DNA from: Polynucleobacter sp. Latsch14-2
GTDB lineage: Bacteria > Pseudomonadota > Gammaproteobacteria > Burkholderiales > Burkholderiaceae
NCBI RefSeq assembly: GCF_018881925.1
Contig: NZ_JACVPL010000005.1
Coordinates: forward strand, 62,001-126,000
Direction of reading: 5' to 3'
Length of the DNA: 64,000 nt
Both the position numbers and the translations under genes were made by a program. The notes beneath the pieces are model-generated. The model saw only the letters and a list, made by a program, of their open reading frames with translations, made no database searches and was not told the DNA's origin. Below, one piece after another: positions 19,227 through 27,560 of this stretch (position 1 is its first letter; every line of letters starts with the position of its first letter).

Positions 19227-20462
19227 ATGCAGCCTCAACATTTACCTTCATTCGCCGCCCTCAGAATTCCAGCATACCGCTTTCTAATTGGCGCATTTCT
19301 GCTAACAATGATGGCTGATAACGTAGAGCACGTAATCAGCTATTGGATGATGTATCAGAAATTCCACTCGCCAGAGCTCGGTGGATTTGCAGTGATCTCA
19401 CACTGGTTGCCATTTTTAGCTTTCTCAGTTCCCGCAGGGGCCCTGGCAGATCGCTTTGATCCGCGCAGGCTAATTCAGATTGGCATGGTGATGTTTATGA
19501 CCTGCTCTCTTGCCTGGGCCTATTTCTTTTTTACCGACTCGCTCCAGCTTTGGCAAGCACTCTGCTTGCTAGTCTTGCATGGTTGCTCTGGAGTGTTATG
19601 GCAAACCTCTACGCAAATTATTCTCTACGATGTAGTTGGCAAAACCAACCTACCAAGCGGCATACGTCTCCTTGCTACTACTAGGTATCTTGGTTTGCTC
19701 GTTGGCCCTGCCATGGGGGCACTCATGATGCTAGTCTTTGGCGCAAAACTAGGGATTCTGATCAACGCTTGCTTCTTTCTACCTAATATCTTGTGGCTCA
19801 TCAATGCACCTTGTGGGCCAAAATTTAGAACGGGTGCAATCGCCCCTGCACGCGCATTTAAAGGCTTTAAAGATATTCACTTAACAGCAAAAGAGATTAT
19901 TCATGAGCATAAAATTACCTCGATGATTTTGTTAGCTGGTGCAGCATCCTTTTTCGTTGGCAATAGCTACCAAGCCCAAATGCCTGGCTTTGCCCAAGAT
20001 TTAGGCCATGGGGATCCAGGCATTTTGTATAGCGCCCTATTGGCTGCGGACGCTGCTGGCGCCCTGTTGGCAGGGGTGCTTCTAGAAAGTCGTGGCGGCA
20101 TTCTAAAAACCAGCCCAAGAATGGCTATTATTCTTGCAGCGCTGTGGTGTAGCGCCCTGCTCTGCTTTGCCTTATCTCAGCAGTACCTATTGGCGCTCAT
20201 CTGTTTATTCATCGGCGGCTTCCTTGAACTCTCATTTAATTCAATGGCCCAGACAATTGTGCAAATCAATGCACCACAAGAAATTCGGGGGCGTGTCATT
20301 GGGTTATTCAATATGTCTGCACTGGGTCTGCGCGCAGGAGCAGGAATAACAGTTGGATTGCTCGGCGGAATGATTGGCATCCATTGGTCCTTAGCGCTTT
20401 CGGCAGGATGCCTGATCGGCGTTGCCAGCACTTTATATCTAAAGTTTCAACACAAACTCTAA
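19227..20462 (+). CDS. Major facilitator superfamily transporter
   Basis: A 411-residue transporter with 12 hydrophobic segments. The loop between helices 2 and 3 has GALADRFDPRRLIQIG, a variant of the MFS G-x-x-x-D-R motif. RGRVIGLFNMSALGLRAGAG in the second half resembles the EntS/enterobactin-exporter type (MFS_3). Substrate unknown; drug, siderophore or metabolite efflux is possible. AGAAGG at 19217-19222 is a good ribosome binding site. It converges with the formyltransferase gene, with a 12-bp gap. Confidence 0.8.
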   Translation: MQPQHLPSFAALRIPAYRFLIGAFLLTMMADNVEHVISYWMMYQKFHSPELGGFAVISHWLPFLAFSVPAGALADRFDPRRLIQIGMVMFMTCSLAWAYFFFTDSLQLWQALCLLVLHGCSGVLWQTSTQIILYDVVGKTNLPSGIRLLATTRYLGLLVGPAMGALMMLVFGAKLGILINACFFLPNILWLINAPCGPKFRTGAIAPARAFKGFKDIHLTAKEIIHEHKITSMILLAGAASFFVGNSYQAQMPGFAQDLGHGDPGILYSALLAADAAGALLAGVLLESRGGILKTSPRMAIILAALWCSALLCFALSQQYLLALICLFIGGFLELSFNSMAQTIVQINAPQEIRGRVIGLFNMSALGLRAGAGITVGLLGGMIGIHWSLALSAGCLIGVASTLYLKFQHKL

Positions 20463-20474
20463 ATATGCCGGGTT

Positions 20475-21404
20475 TTACCCAAAGATCTGGCCCTGCTCTA
20501 GATTGAGCTCTTGCACCAACTCAGCTCCAGTCACTTTCCCCGCAGCCCCCTTAGCTTTAAGCACTTCAATTTGTCCGCCGTGGCAGCTGATAAAGAATGA
20601 ATCTAAAGTAATGTGTGTGATTTCACCTGGTTTACCTTTTACAGCACCGAAGGTTTGGGCAATATGCTTGTGACAATCGTAAATTTGCACTTTGTGCTCA
20701 CCAAACTTTGTCCAAGCACCTGGCGCTGGATTACACGCACGAATTAGGTTGTGGATTTGCGTAATATGCATACCCCAATGAATCTGCGCAGCGTTCGCGT
20801 CAAACCAGCCTTCATAGTTAGCTTGCGATTCATCTTGCACTGTTTCGGTATGTTTATCTGCCACCACAAGATCGGCAGCCTCTAGCAAAGCCTTAACACC
20901 CAAAGGAAAAAGGTGATTAAAGTAGATTTTTCCAAGAGTGTCGTCGGATCCAATAAGCACTTCTTTTTGCAAAATGACTGCGCCCTCATCCAAGCCATCG
21001 CTTGGGCGAAAGATCGTTAAACCCGTCTTTTTTTCGCCCAAGGCAATTGCCCAGTTAATGGCGCTGGGGCCACGATATTTTGGCAATAAAGAAGGATGGT
21101 ACTGAATCGTTCCGTGACGGGGAATCTTCACCAACTCTTGAGGCACAAACTGCAGTACGTAAGCCATTACACAGATATCAGCCTTGCTATCAATCAAGGC
21201 TTGGGCTGCTTCAGGGCTTTTTAATGAAGCAAACTGCAATGGAATTAAACCCCTTGCAATCGTCGCCTCTTTTAATACTTCGAGCTTGCTTGATTTAGGA
21301 TTATCGGGCGGGCAAAAAACGGCGACTACTTCGTCGCCACGATCCAAAAAAGCCTCTAAAGTAGCCTTCCCAAAATCAGCACTCCCAATCAAAGCAATCC
21401 GCAT
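20475..21404 (-). CDS. Formyltransferase/10-formyl-THF hydrolase-like protein of the oxalate block
   Basis: A 309-residue protein with a formyltransferase N-domain and an FMT-like C-terminal beta domain. QYHPSLLPKYRGPSAINW (101-118) and DGLDEGAVILQKE (136-148) hold the catalytic His103 and Asp139. Methionyl-tRNA formyltransferase has Asn two positions before the His; here it is Gln. The pattern is closer to the hydrolase domain of 10-formyltetrahydrofolate dehydrogenase. It starts 1 bp after the formyl-CoA transferase paralogue stops, so they are coupled. I infer a role in moving or releasing formyl groups from oxalate breakdown, not initiator tRNA formylation. Confidence 0.7.
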   Translation of the reverse strand: MRIALIGSADFGKATLEAFLDRGDEVVAVFCPPDNPKSSKLEVLKEATIARGLIPLQFASLKSPEAAQALIDSKADICVMAYVLQFVPQELVKIPRHGTIQYHPSLLPKYRGPSAINWAIALGEKKTGLTIFRPSDGLDEGAVILQKEVLIGSDDTLGKIYFNHLFPLGVKALLEAADLVVADKHTETVQDESQANYEGWFDANAAQIHWGMHITQIHNLIRACNPAPGAWTKFGEHKVQIYDCHKHIAQTFGAVKGKPGEITHITLDSFFISCHGGQIEVLKAKGAAGKVTGAELVQELNLEQGQIFG

Positions 21405-21405
21405 C

Positions 21406-22653
21406 TTAGATCACCTTATCGTGACGTAAAGAAATTAACTCATCAGTAGTAAAACCAAGCTCGCTGAGAATTTCGTCGGTGTGCTCACCAAGCAACGGTG
21501 AACGCGTCACGACGGTTTCACTATCGGACATCTTGATGGGATTACCGACAGTTAAATATTTACCACGAATCGGATGATCAACTTCAACCACAGTTCCGGT
21601 CTCGCGTAATGATGGTTCTTCGGCAATTTCTTTCATCGACAAAATTGGACCGCATGGAATATCGTATTTATTTAAGATATCCATGACTTCGAACTTACTC
21701 AAAGTCATTGTCCACTTTTCAATTTCACCAAAAATTTCCATTAAGTGAGGCAAGCGGGCCATGGGAGAAGCAAAACGGACATCAGCAATCCAATCCTCAC
21801 GACCAATCACCTTGCACACCGCCTCCCAAACTGGCGCCTGCACAATGACATACATATAAGAATTTGGATCAGTTTCCCAACCCTTGCACTTGACGATCCA
21901 ACCAGGTTGACCGCCTCCAGAAGCGTTACCAGCTCGGGGTACGGCATCTCCAAAGGTTCCGTTGGGATACTGCGGGTACTCTTGCATGGTGCCGTTGCGA
22001 TCCAAGCGCTGCTGGTCACGCAACTTCACACGACACAGGTTTAAAACTGCATCCTGCATAGCAGCCAAGACTTTTTGACCGCGACCAGAATGAGTGCGCT
22101 GATAAAGCGCAGTGACAATCCCTAAAGCTAAATGCAAGCCAGTACCACTGTCACCAATTTGAGCACCAGTCACCATTGGCGGACCATCATCAAAGCCTGT
22201 CGTTGATGCGGAGCCGCCAGCACACTGCGCGACGTTTTCATAAACCTTACAATGCTCATAGGGGCCAGGGCCAAAACCTTTAACGGAAGCCAAGATCATC
22301 ATGGGGTTGAGCTCTTGGATTCGCTCCCAACTAAAACCCATGCGATCTAATGCACCGGGCGCAAAGTTCTCAACCAGAACATCGCACTCCTTAATCAGGC
22401 GATCGAGAATTTCTTTCCCTTTTTGGGTTTTAGTATTAACAGTGATTGAACGCTTGTTATGGTTCAACATCGTAAAATACAAACTATCAGCATCAGGAAT
22501 ATCACGTAATTGACCGCGCGTAGCATCACCCTCACCTGATTTTTCGACTTTAATTACATCGGCACCAAACCAAGCAAGCAACTGGGTGCAAGTTGGTCCA
22601 GATTGAACATGCGTGAAGTCGAGGATTTTCACCCCCTCTAGTGCTTTTGCCAT
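21406..22653 (-). CDS. CaiB/Frc family CoA-transferase, formyl-CoA transferase paralogue 2
   Basis: A 415-residue class-III CoA-transferase, very similar to the gene at 23320-24570 over its whole length. It has [33 protein letters not shown], the catalytic Asp168 in [13 protein letters not shown], and [17 protein letters not shown]. The glycine-rich loop reads SGGGQP (245-250), where the first paralogue and Oxalobacter Frc have GGGGQ. This may shift acceptor specificity or loop motion. A duplicated Frc with a different acyl donor or acceptor is plausible. The formyltransferase gene follows after 1 bp. Confidence 0.85.
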   Translation of the reverse strand: MAKALEGVKILDFTHVQSGPTCTQLLAWFGADVIKVEKSGEGDATRGQLRDIPDADSLYFTMLNHNKRSITVNTKTQKGKEILDRLIKECDVLVENFAPGALDRMGFSWERIQELNPMMILASVKGFGPGPYEHCKVYENVAQCAGGSASTTGFDDGPPMVTGAQIGDSGTGLHLALGIVTALYQRTHSGRGQKVLAAMQDAVLNLCRVKLRDQQRLDRNGTMQEYPQYPNGTFGDAVPRAGNASGGGQPGWIVKCKGWETDPNSYMYVIVQAPVWEAVCKVIGREDWIADVRFASPMARLPHLMEIFGEIEKWTMTLSKFEVMDILNKYDIPCGPILSMKEIAEEPSLRETGTVVEVDHPIRGKYLTVGNPIKMSDSETVVTRSPLLGEHTDEILSELGFTTDELISLRHDKVI

Positions 22654-22795
22654 GGTTTAAGTCCTAATAAAGATTGAAATTTTGAATTAAGCCAATTTTA
22701 CCAGCGGCTAAATGGCAGCAATTGAGATTGCCTAGTTTTTAAGCATCAACACACTCAAGGCCCTGTATTTAGAAGGTTATCTTCACCAGCTTAGA

Positions 22796-23224
22796 TTACG
22801 CTTGTAGGTTTTCCAGCTCTGAGAGGCGCTTCTGCATCGCCCTTTCTTGGGCAAAGCGCTCAGTTTCGTCGCGGATCACTGCCGTCACCCCTGTTGCCCG
22901 GTGATTCTCATCAAAAAGCATGCCTACAGTAAATGCGATTGATAGTGTCCGACCGTCCTTATGCCTTGCGGGAACCTTTAAAAGGGAACTGCCATAGCGG
23001 GTTTTGCCAGTAGCCATTGACTTGCTGTAACCCTCACTATGTCGCTGATGCTGACGCTCAGGCACGATAAGGTCCAAAGTATTACCCAGCGCCTCCGCTT
23101 CGGAGTAGCCAAAAATACGCGTAGCAGCCGCATTCCACAACACAATTTTTTCATTGGCATCCGATACGATCACCGCATCACCAATGCAATCAAGTAGATT
23201 CTCGAGATTGACGTTTGTTTTCAT
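22796..23224 (-). CDS. Single-PAS-domain sensor protein
   Basis: A 142-residue protein made of one PAS domain with a short helical C-terminal tail. It reads LLDCIGDAVIVSDANEKIVLWN, then IFGYSEAEALG, RHKDGRTLSIAFTVGML and TGVTAVIRDETERFAQE. No output domain (kinase, GGDEF, EAL or HTH) follows, so it would have to act through a partner. It sits between the two formyl-CoA transferase genes on their strand, after a terminator, suggesting a separate message. No Cys is present; haem or flavin binding cannot be judged. Confidence 0.75.
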   Translation of the reverse strand: MKTNVNLENLLDCIGDAVIVSDANEKIVLWNAAATRIFGYSEAEALGNTLDLIVPERQHQRHSEGYSKSMATGKTRYGSSLLKVPARHKDGRTLSIAFTVGMLFDENHRATGVTAVIRDETERFAQERAMQKRLSELENLQA

Positions 23225-23261
23225 GGCCTCAGTCTAAACAGTTTTATAAATCACGGGGAAA

Positions 23262-23290
23262 TAAAAAAGGCGCTCACTAGGAGCGCCTTA
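23262..23290 (-). terminator. Rho-independent terminator after frc
   Basis: On the minus strand AAGGCGCTC pairs with GAGCGCCTT (plus 23267-23275 and 23281-23289) around a 5-nt loop, followed by a T run (plus AAAAAA at 23263-23268). It lies 30 bp after the frc stop and separates the oxc-frc message from the PAS gene. Confidence 0.85.
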
Positions 23291-23319
23291 AAGCCTGCAC
23301 AGATTAATACCTTGAGTAT

Positions 23320-24570
23320 TTAAACTGCCTTAGCTGTGTGCAACTTGGCGATGTCGTCAGCGCTATAGCCAAGATCTGCCAACACTTCATCAGTATGCTC
23401 ACCCAAGACTGGTGATGGACCAACTTCAATCTCCAAATCGGAGAATTTGATTGGGCTACCGATTGTCAAGTATTTACCGCGTACTTTGTGGTCAACTTCC
23501 ACGATGGAACCGCTCTTACGCAAATCTGGTGAGTTTGCCAATTCCTTCATTGACAACACCGGTGCGCAAGGAATATCAAATTTACGGAGGATGTCCACAG
23601 CTTCGTATTTAGTCTTGTCTTTGAGCCACTCTTCAATCGTTGCGAAGATGTCAAAAATCTTGTCTTGACGCGCTTCTGCAGTCATGTAAGCTGGATCAGT
23701 TGCCCACTCTGGTTTACCAATAGCCCTGGTAATTGGCTCCCATGCGTGACCTTGAATGGTGAAGTAGATATATGCATTTGGATCTGTTTCCCAGCCCTTA
23801 CATTTCAAAACCCAACCTGGCTGACCGCCGCCACCAGCATTACCGCCACGCGGTACTACATCAGTGAATGAACCATGTGGGTACTGTGGATACTCTTCGA
23901 GGTAACCAATTTTGTCCAAACGCTGTTGATCGCGCAATTTCACACGACAAAGATTCAATACGGCATCTTGCATTGAGCAAGAAACTTTTTGACCTTTGCC
24001 AGTTTTTTGACGCTGCATCAATGCTGTCAAAATACCGATTGCCAAGTGCATACCAGTATTGCTATCGCCCAAAGCAGCAGCAGAAACAGTAGGAGGACCA
24101 TCCCAAAAGCCTGTTGTTGAAGCAGCACCACCAGCACACTGCGCAACGTTTTCATACACTTTTAAGTCTTCGTATGAATGACCATCACTAAAACCTTTTA
24201 CGGAAGCCATGATCATTTTTGGATTCAGCTCTTGAATGCGCGCCCAGCTAAAGCCCATACGATCTAAAGCGCCTGGGCCAAAGTTCTCAACCATCACATC
24301 GGAAGCTTTGATCATCTTTTCTAAAACTTCTTTACCTTCTTGAGTTTTAGTATCGAGTGTCAAAGAACGCTTATTACCGTTGAGCATTGTGAAATACAAA
24401 GCATCAGCGCCAGGGATATCGCGTAATTGGCTGCGGGTTACGTCGCCAGATCCTGGACGCTCCACTTTAATAACGTCAGCACCATACCAAGCTAACAACT
24501 GAGTACATGCAGGGCCGGCTTGCACGTGTGTGAAATCGATGATACGAATACCGTCTAATGGTTTAGTCAT
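23320..24570 (-). CDS. frc: Formyl-CoA:oxalate CoA-transferase
   Basis: Frc moves CoA from formyl-CoA to oxalate, making oxalyl-CoA and formate. The 416-residue protein begins [20 protein letters not shown], nearly as in Oxalobacter Frc. It has the catalytic Asp169 in [12 protein letters not shown] and the GGGGQP glycine loop. Length and motifs match true formyl-CoA transferase better than its neighbour at 21.4-22.7 kb. oxc lies 87 bp upstream on the same strand, completing the two-enzyme oxalate cycle. GGAGAA before the ATG is a good ribosome binding site. Confidence 0.92.
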   Translation of the reverse strand: MTKPLDGIRIIDFTHVQAGPACTQLLAWYGADVIKVERPGSGDVTRSQLRDIPGADALYFTMLNGNKRSLTLDTKTQEGKEVLEKMIKASDVMVENFGPGALDRMGFSWARIQELNPKMIMASVKGFSDGHSYEDLKVYENVAQCAGGAASTTGFWDGPPTVSAAALGDSNTGMHLAIGILTALMQRQKTGKGQKVSCSMQDAVLNLCRVKLRDQQRLDKIGYLEEYPQYPHGSFTDVVPRGGNAGGGGQPGWVLKCKGWETDPNAYIYFTIQGHAWEPITRAIGKPEWATDPAYMTAEARQDKIFDIFATIEEWLKDKTKYEAVDILRKFDIPCAPVLSMKELANSPDLRKSGSIVEVDHKVRGKYLTIGSPIKFSDLEIEVGPSPVLGEHTDEVLADLGYSADDIAKLHTAKAV

Positions 24571-24657
24571 GTGTGTTTCTCCTTAAAGTATTACTAAATG
24601 TATTGCGTCAATATTACGTGTCTATTACTGCGTTTTTACTTAATTCATTAACAGCGA

Positions 24658-26367
24658 TTACTTTTTGGTAGCGCCAGCAGATGGATTCAAGTTCGTCAAA
24701 CGCCCACTCTCTGTTCCAGCGGTTTCATCAATCACAGCGTTAATCAGAGCTGGCTTACCAGCTGCAATTGCTTCTGTTAATGCTGCTTCTAATTCTGCTG
24801 GAGTTGTAACGTAGTAACCAATGCCACCAAACGCTTCAATCATCTTGTCGTAACGCGCATCCTTCACGAATACAGTTGGAGCAACATCAGCGCCACCTGT
24901 TGGATTCACATCGGTACCGCGATATACGCCATTGTTATTAAAGACAACAGTTGTGATCGGGAGTTTGTAGCGGCAAACTGTTTCGAGTTCCATGCCACTA
25001 AAGCCAAAGGCGCTGTCGCCCTCTACAGCAATCGTTGGCAAACCGCTGGTCACTGCTGCACCGATAGCGTAGCCCATACCAATACCCATAATGCCCCAGG
25101 TACCAGAGTCAAAACGCTTGCGCGGCTTGTACATATCAACAATTGCGCGGCAATAGTCAAGCGTATTGGCGCCTTCGTTTACCAAGTTCACATCTGGGTT
25201 CTTCTTAATCACATCGCGAATCACACGCAATGCACCATGGAAATTCATTGGCGTTGTTTCTTTGGCAAGTGTTTCTGCCATCTTTGCAGTGTTCTTATCT
25301 TTCTTCTCGGTAATCGCAGCAATCCATTCAGCGCTTGGCTTAGGAACAGCAGCAATACCCTTCAAGAGCTCACCAACACATGAACCAATATCGCCAATCA
25401 ATGGCGCATCGATTTGAACGTTGCTGTCAACTTCGTTAGCCTGGATATCGATTTGGATAAATTTCTTAGGGTCTTTACCCCAAGTCTTGCCTTTACCATG
25501 CGCAAGCAACCAGTTCAAGCGAGCGCCAACTAACATCACTGCATCAGCCTCAGCCAATACAAATGAACGCGCTGCAGAAGCAGATTGCGGGTGATTGTCT
25601 GGCAACAAACCTTTAGCCATCGACATTGGCAAATAAGGAATACCTGATTTTTCAATCAATGCACGAATATCAGCATCTGCCTGAGCGTAGGCTGCGCCTT
25701 TGCCCAAGAGAATCAATGGACGCTTAGCACCCTTCAATACATTCAAGGCACGTTCAACCGCATCGGCTGCTGGGATTTGACGTGGTACCGGATCGATTAC
25801 TTTAAAGATGGATTTCTTGGCCTCTTCAACAGGCATTGTTTGACTTAACAATTGCGCTGGCAAATCCAAATACACGCCGCCTGGACGACCAGAAACTGCC
25901 GCACGAATTGCGCGCGCAAAACCAATCCCAATATCTTCAATGTGATTGATGCGGTAAGCCGCTTTGCAATATGGCTTAGCAGCGTTAAGCTGATCCATCT
26001 CTTCGTAATCGCCTTGTTGCAAGTCAACGATTTCGCGCTCGCTTGAGCCACTAATCAAGATCATTGGGAAACAGTTCACCGTTGCGTTAGCAAGGGCTGT
26101 TAAACCGTTCAAGAAACCAGGTGCAGAAACCGTCATGCAAATGCCAGGCTTTTGTGTCATGTAGCCAGCAATCGCAGCCGCATTACCTGCATGCTGCTCA
26201 TGACGGAAGCCGATAAAGCGCATTCCCTCTGCTTGAGCCAAACGACATAAGTCAGTAATCGGAATACCAACGAGACCAAAAATCGTATTGAGATCATTCG
26301 CCTTGAGGGCCTCAATGACGAGGTGGAAGCCGTCAGTTAATTGGGTATTTTGGTTGTCTGTTGTCAT
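24658..26367 (-). CDS. oxc: Oxalyl-CoA decarboxylase
   Basis: Oxc is thiamine-diphosphate dependent and turns oxalyl-CoA into formyl-CoA and CO2. The 569-residue protein has the three-domain ThDP fold. Features are [19 protein letters not shown] with [16 protein letters not shown] (catalytic Glu in RHEQ), [17 protein letters not shown], and the cofactor motif [14 protein letters not shown] with [20 protein letters not shown] is characteristic of Oxc among ThDP enzymes. It is the first gene of the oxc-frc unit. A Crp/Fnr-type site lies about 96 bp upstream. The enzyme is cytoplasmic; no oxalate transporter gene is adjacent. Confidence 0.94.
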   Translation of the reverse strand: MTTDNQNTQLTDGFHLVIEALKANDLNTIFGLVGIPITDLCRLAQAEGMRFIGFRHEQHAGNAAAIAGYMTQKPGICMTVSAPGFLNGLTALANATVNCFPMILISGSSEREIVDLQQGDYEEMDQLNAAKPYCKAAYRINHIEDIGIGFARAIRAAVSGRPGGVYLDLPAQLLSQTMPVEEAKKSIFKVIDPVPRQIPAADAVERALNVLKGAKRPLILLGKGAAYAQADADIRALIEKSGIPYLPMSMAKGLLPDNHPQSASAARSFVLAEADAVMLVGARLNWLLAHGKGKTWGKDPKKFIQIDIQANEVDSNVQIDAPLIGDIGSCVGELLKGIAAVPKPSAEWIAAITEKKDKNTAKMAETLAKETTPMNFHGALRVIRDVIKKNPDVNLVNEGANTLDYCRAIVDMYKPRKRFDSGTWGIMGIGMGYAIGAAVTSGLPTIAVEGDSAFGFSGMELETVCRYKLPITTVVFNNNGVYRGTDVNPTGGADVAPTVFVKDARYDKMIEAFGGIGYYVTTPAELEAALTEAIAAGKPALINAVIDETAGTESGRLTNLNPSAGATKK

Positions 26368-26434
26368 ATAAGGTTGTTGTTTTAAGTTATGAATGCATCA
26401 CAAGGCCACAAGCGCTCCGCTTAGGCAGAAGTGA

Positions 26435-26477
26435 ATCTTAGGCTTGGGGGTGGGGTTCATCATTGACTTCGGTCAAT
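26435..26477 (-). promoter_or_regulatory. Crp/Fnr-type operator and predicted oxc promoter
   Basis: TTGAC-TTCG-GTCAA (26463-26476, arms extend to 26462-26477) is a perfect palindrome with the FNR-family spacing TTGAT-N4-ATCAA. On the minus strand a TAAGAT -10-like element lies at 26435-26440. This predicts a start near 26428 and puts the palindrome centre at -41.5, the class-II activator position. A Crp/Fnr-family gene starts 650 bp upstream. Confidence 0.55.
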
Positions 26478-26511
26478 TTCCCTTCAAATCCCCTAAATAC
26501 GAGGGTTTAGC

Positions 26512-27129
26512 TTAGATAAAAAGCTCTTTATGCTTGGTTTTGAGGCGGCTCAAAGTTTCAGGGGAGAGATTTAAATAGGCCGCCAACTCTTTTTTAGGAA
26601 GAAGCTCAAATAAGTCTTCGTACTTGCGCAAAAAACGCTCAACTCGACCTGGGGCATCGAGCATATGCAAAGTGATGGTGTGAGCCATGATTTCACTCAT
26701 CAGGCGCATCACCTCGAATTCAAAGCTCTCCTTCAGGGAGATATGCTGATCCAGAAACTCGGCCCATTTTTTGAGAGGCATGCGCGCCACGCGCGCCTTG
26801 GTAACTGACGCAATGCTATATGGGGCAGCGGTTTTCAAACGCCAGGCTGCGTAGCTAGTCTCAATGTCCCCTTCAATCGCAAAGCGCAAAATCATCTCTT
26901 TGGCGTCTGCGCTAGACACGATTCTTTTGAGGATCCCATCCAAAACAAAGTACTGCTCCATTTGGTGGTCACCCTGATGCAGCAGAATGTCACCTTTTTT
27001 GAGGTCCGAGATCTCTAGATGACGCTCTAATTCGGCCATACTTTCCTGATCTAAGCTTTTTAAGACTGAGTTTTGACCCAGCTGCAAGCGAATCAGGTTT
27101 TTTTCGAGGTGCTTATCTAATGCCGTCAT
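26512..27129 (-). CDS. Crp/Fnr family transcriptional regulator
   Basis: A 205-residue regulator with an N-terminal cyclic-nucleotide-binding-like beta barrel (ISDLKKGDILLHQGDHQMEQYFVLDG), a long dimer helix and a C-terminal winged helix. The recognition part is PKKELAAYLNLSPETLSRLK. There is no Cys, so it cannot hold an FNR-type iron-sulfur cluster; a small-molecule or redox-independent signal is more likely. It lies 144 bp upstream of oxc on the same strand and is the obvious candidate oxalate regulator. A half-conserved copy of the same palindrome is just upstream of its own start. Confidence 0.85.
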   Translation of the reverse strand: MTALDKHLEKNLIRLQLGQNSVLKSLDQESMAELERHLEISDLKKGDILLHQGDHQMEQYFVLDGILKRIVSSADAKEMILRFAIEGDIETSYAAWRLKTAAPYSIASVTKARVARMPLKKWAEFLDQHISLKESFEFEVMRLMSEIMAHTITLHMLDAPGRVERFLRKYEDLFELLPKKELAAYLNLSPETLSRLKTKHKELFI

Positions 27130-27152
27130 AAATCCTTAATCCTAGACCCTAT

Positions 27153-27180
27153 ATTGTAGGCTTTTTATGATCTAAATCAG
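27153..27180. promoter_or_regulatory. Second Crp/Fnr-like box between regulator and cobalamin riboswitch
   Basis: ATGAT-CTAA-ATCAG (27167-27180) matches 8 of 10 positions of TTGAT-N4-ATCAA. Rightward, TAGAAT at 27202-27207 predicts a start near 27214 with the box centred near -41. Leftward, TACAAT (minus strand, 27153-27158) is a -10 candidate for the regulator, and its -35 region would be covered by the box. Activation of btuB and autorepression are both possible. Confidence 0.35.
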
Positions 27181-27213
27181 GTTTTAACCATAGCCATAGA
27201 CTAGAATGAAAAG

Positions 27214-27406
27214 GTCGTGGTGCTTTATTGCAATGCAACAAAGTTAAACGGGAAACACTAAACGTGTGCTGCCCCCGCAACGGTAGGTAAATATGCCCCA
27301 AATTTAAAAAAGGGCGTTAGGAATCTGAAAAAGCCACTGTGCATGTCAATTGCATGGGAAGGTCAGGTTCTGAGATTTACTAGCCCGGATACCGGCCAAG
27401 ACAGGT
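27214..27406 (+). ncRNA. Cobalamin (adenosylcobalamin-type) riboswitch
   Basis: The region has the conserved series of the B12 riboswitch: GGTGCT near 27219, TTAAACGGGAAACA near 27244, GTGCTGCCCCCGCAACGGTA near 27265, AGCCACTGTGCA near 27332, GGGAAGG near 27356, and the B12 box AGCCCGGATACCGGCC at 27382-27397 followed by AGACAG. It lies about 155 bp before a BtuB-like receptor gene on the same strand. The segment 27411-27560 should hold the expression platform; it is GC-rich and foldable, and I could not assign one hairpin. When B12 binds, receptor expression should fall. Confidence 0.95.
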
Positions 27407-27560
27407 GGAATTTTGCGGACGGGGATCTTCGCGCGCCGATGAAGCATCCTGCGCCTCAAGCCGAGATGTCCAATTGACGCCTGAACTCCTGCACGAGAAA
27501 TTCTGTTCGACCCAGCTTACGGGGAAGTTAGCTAGGTGATTCGAAGGCAGAAGGTTCATC

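Noticed and set aside
26462..26477. ATTGAC-TTCG-GTCAAT as a terminator for the Crp/Fnr gene
   Set aside because: The stem is short and no T run follows on the minus strand; spacing and position fit an operator better, though both roles cannot be fully separated.
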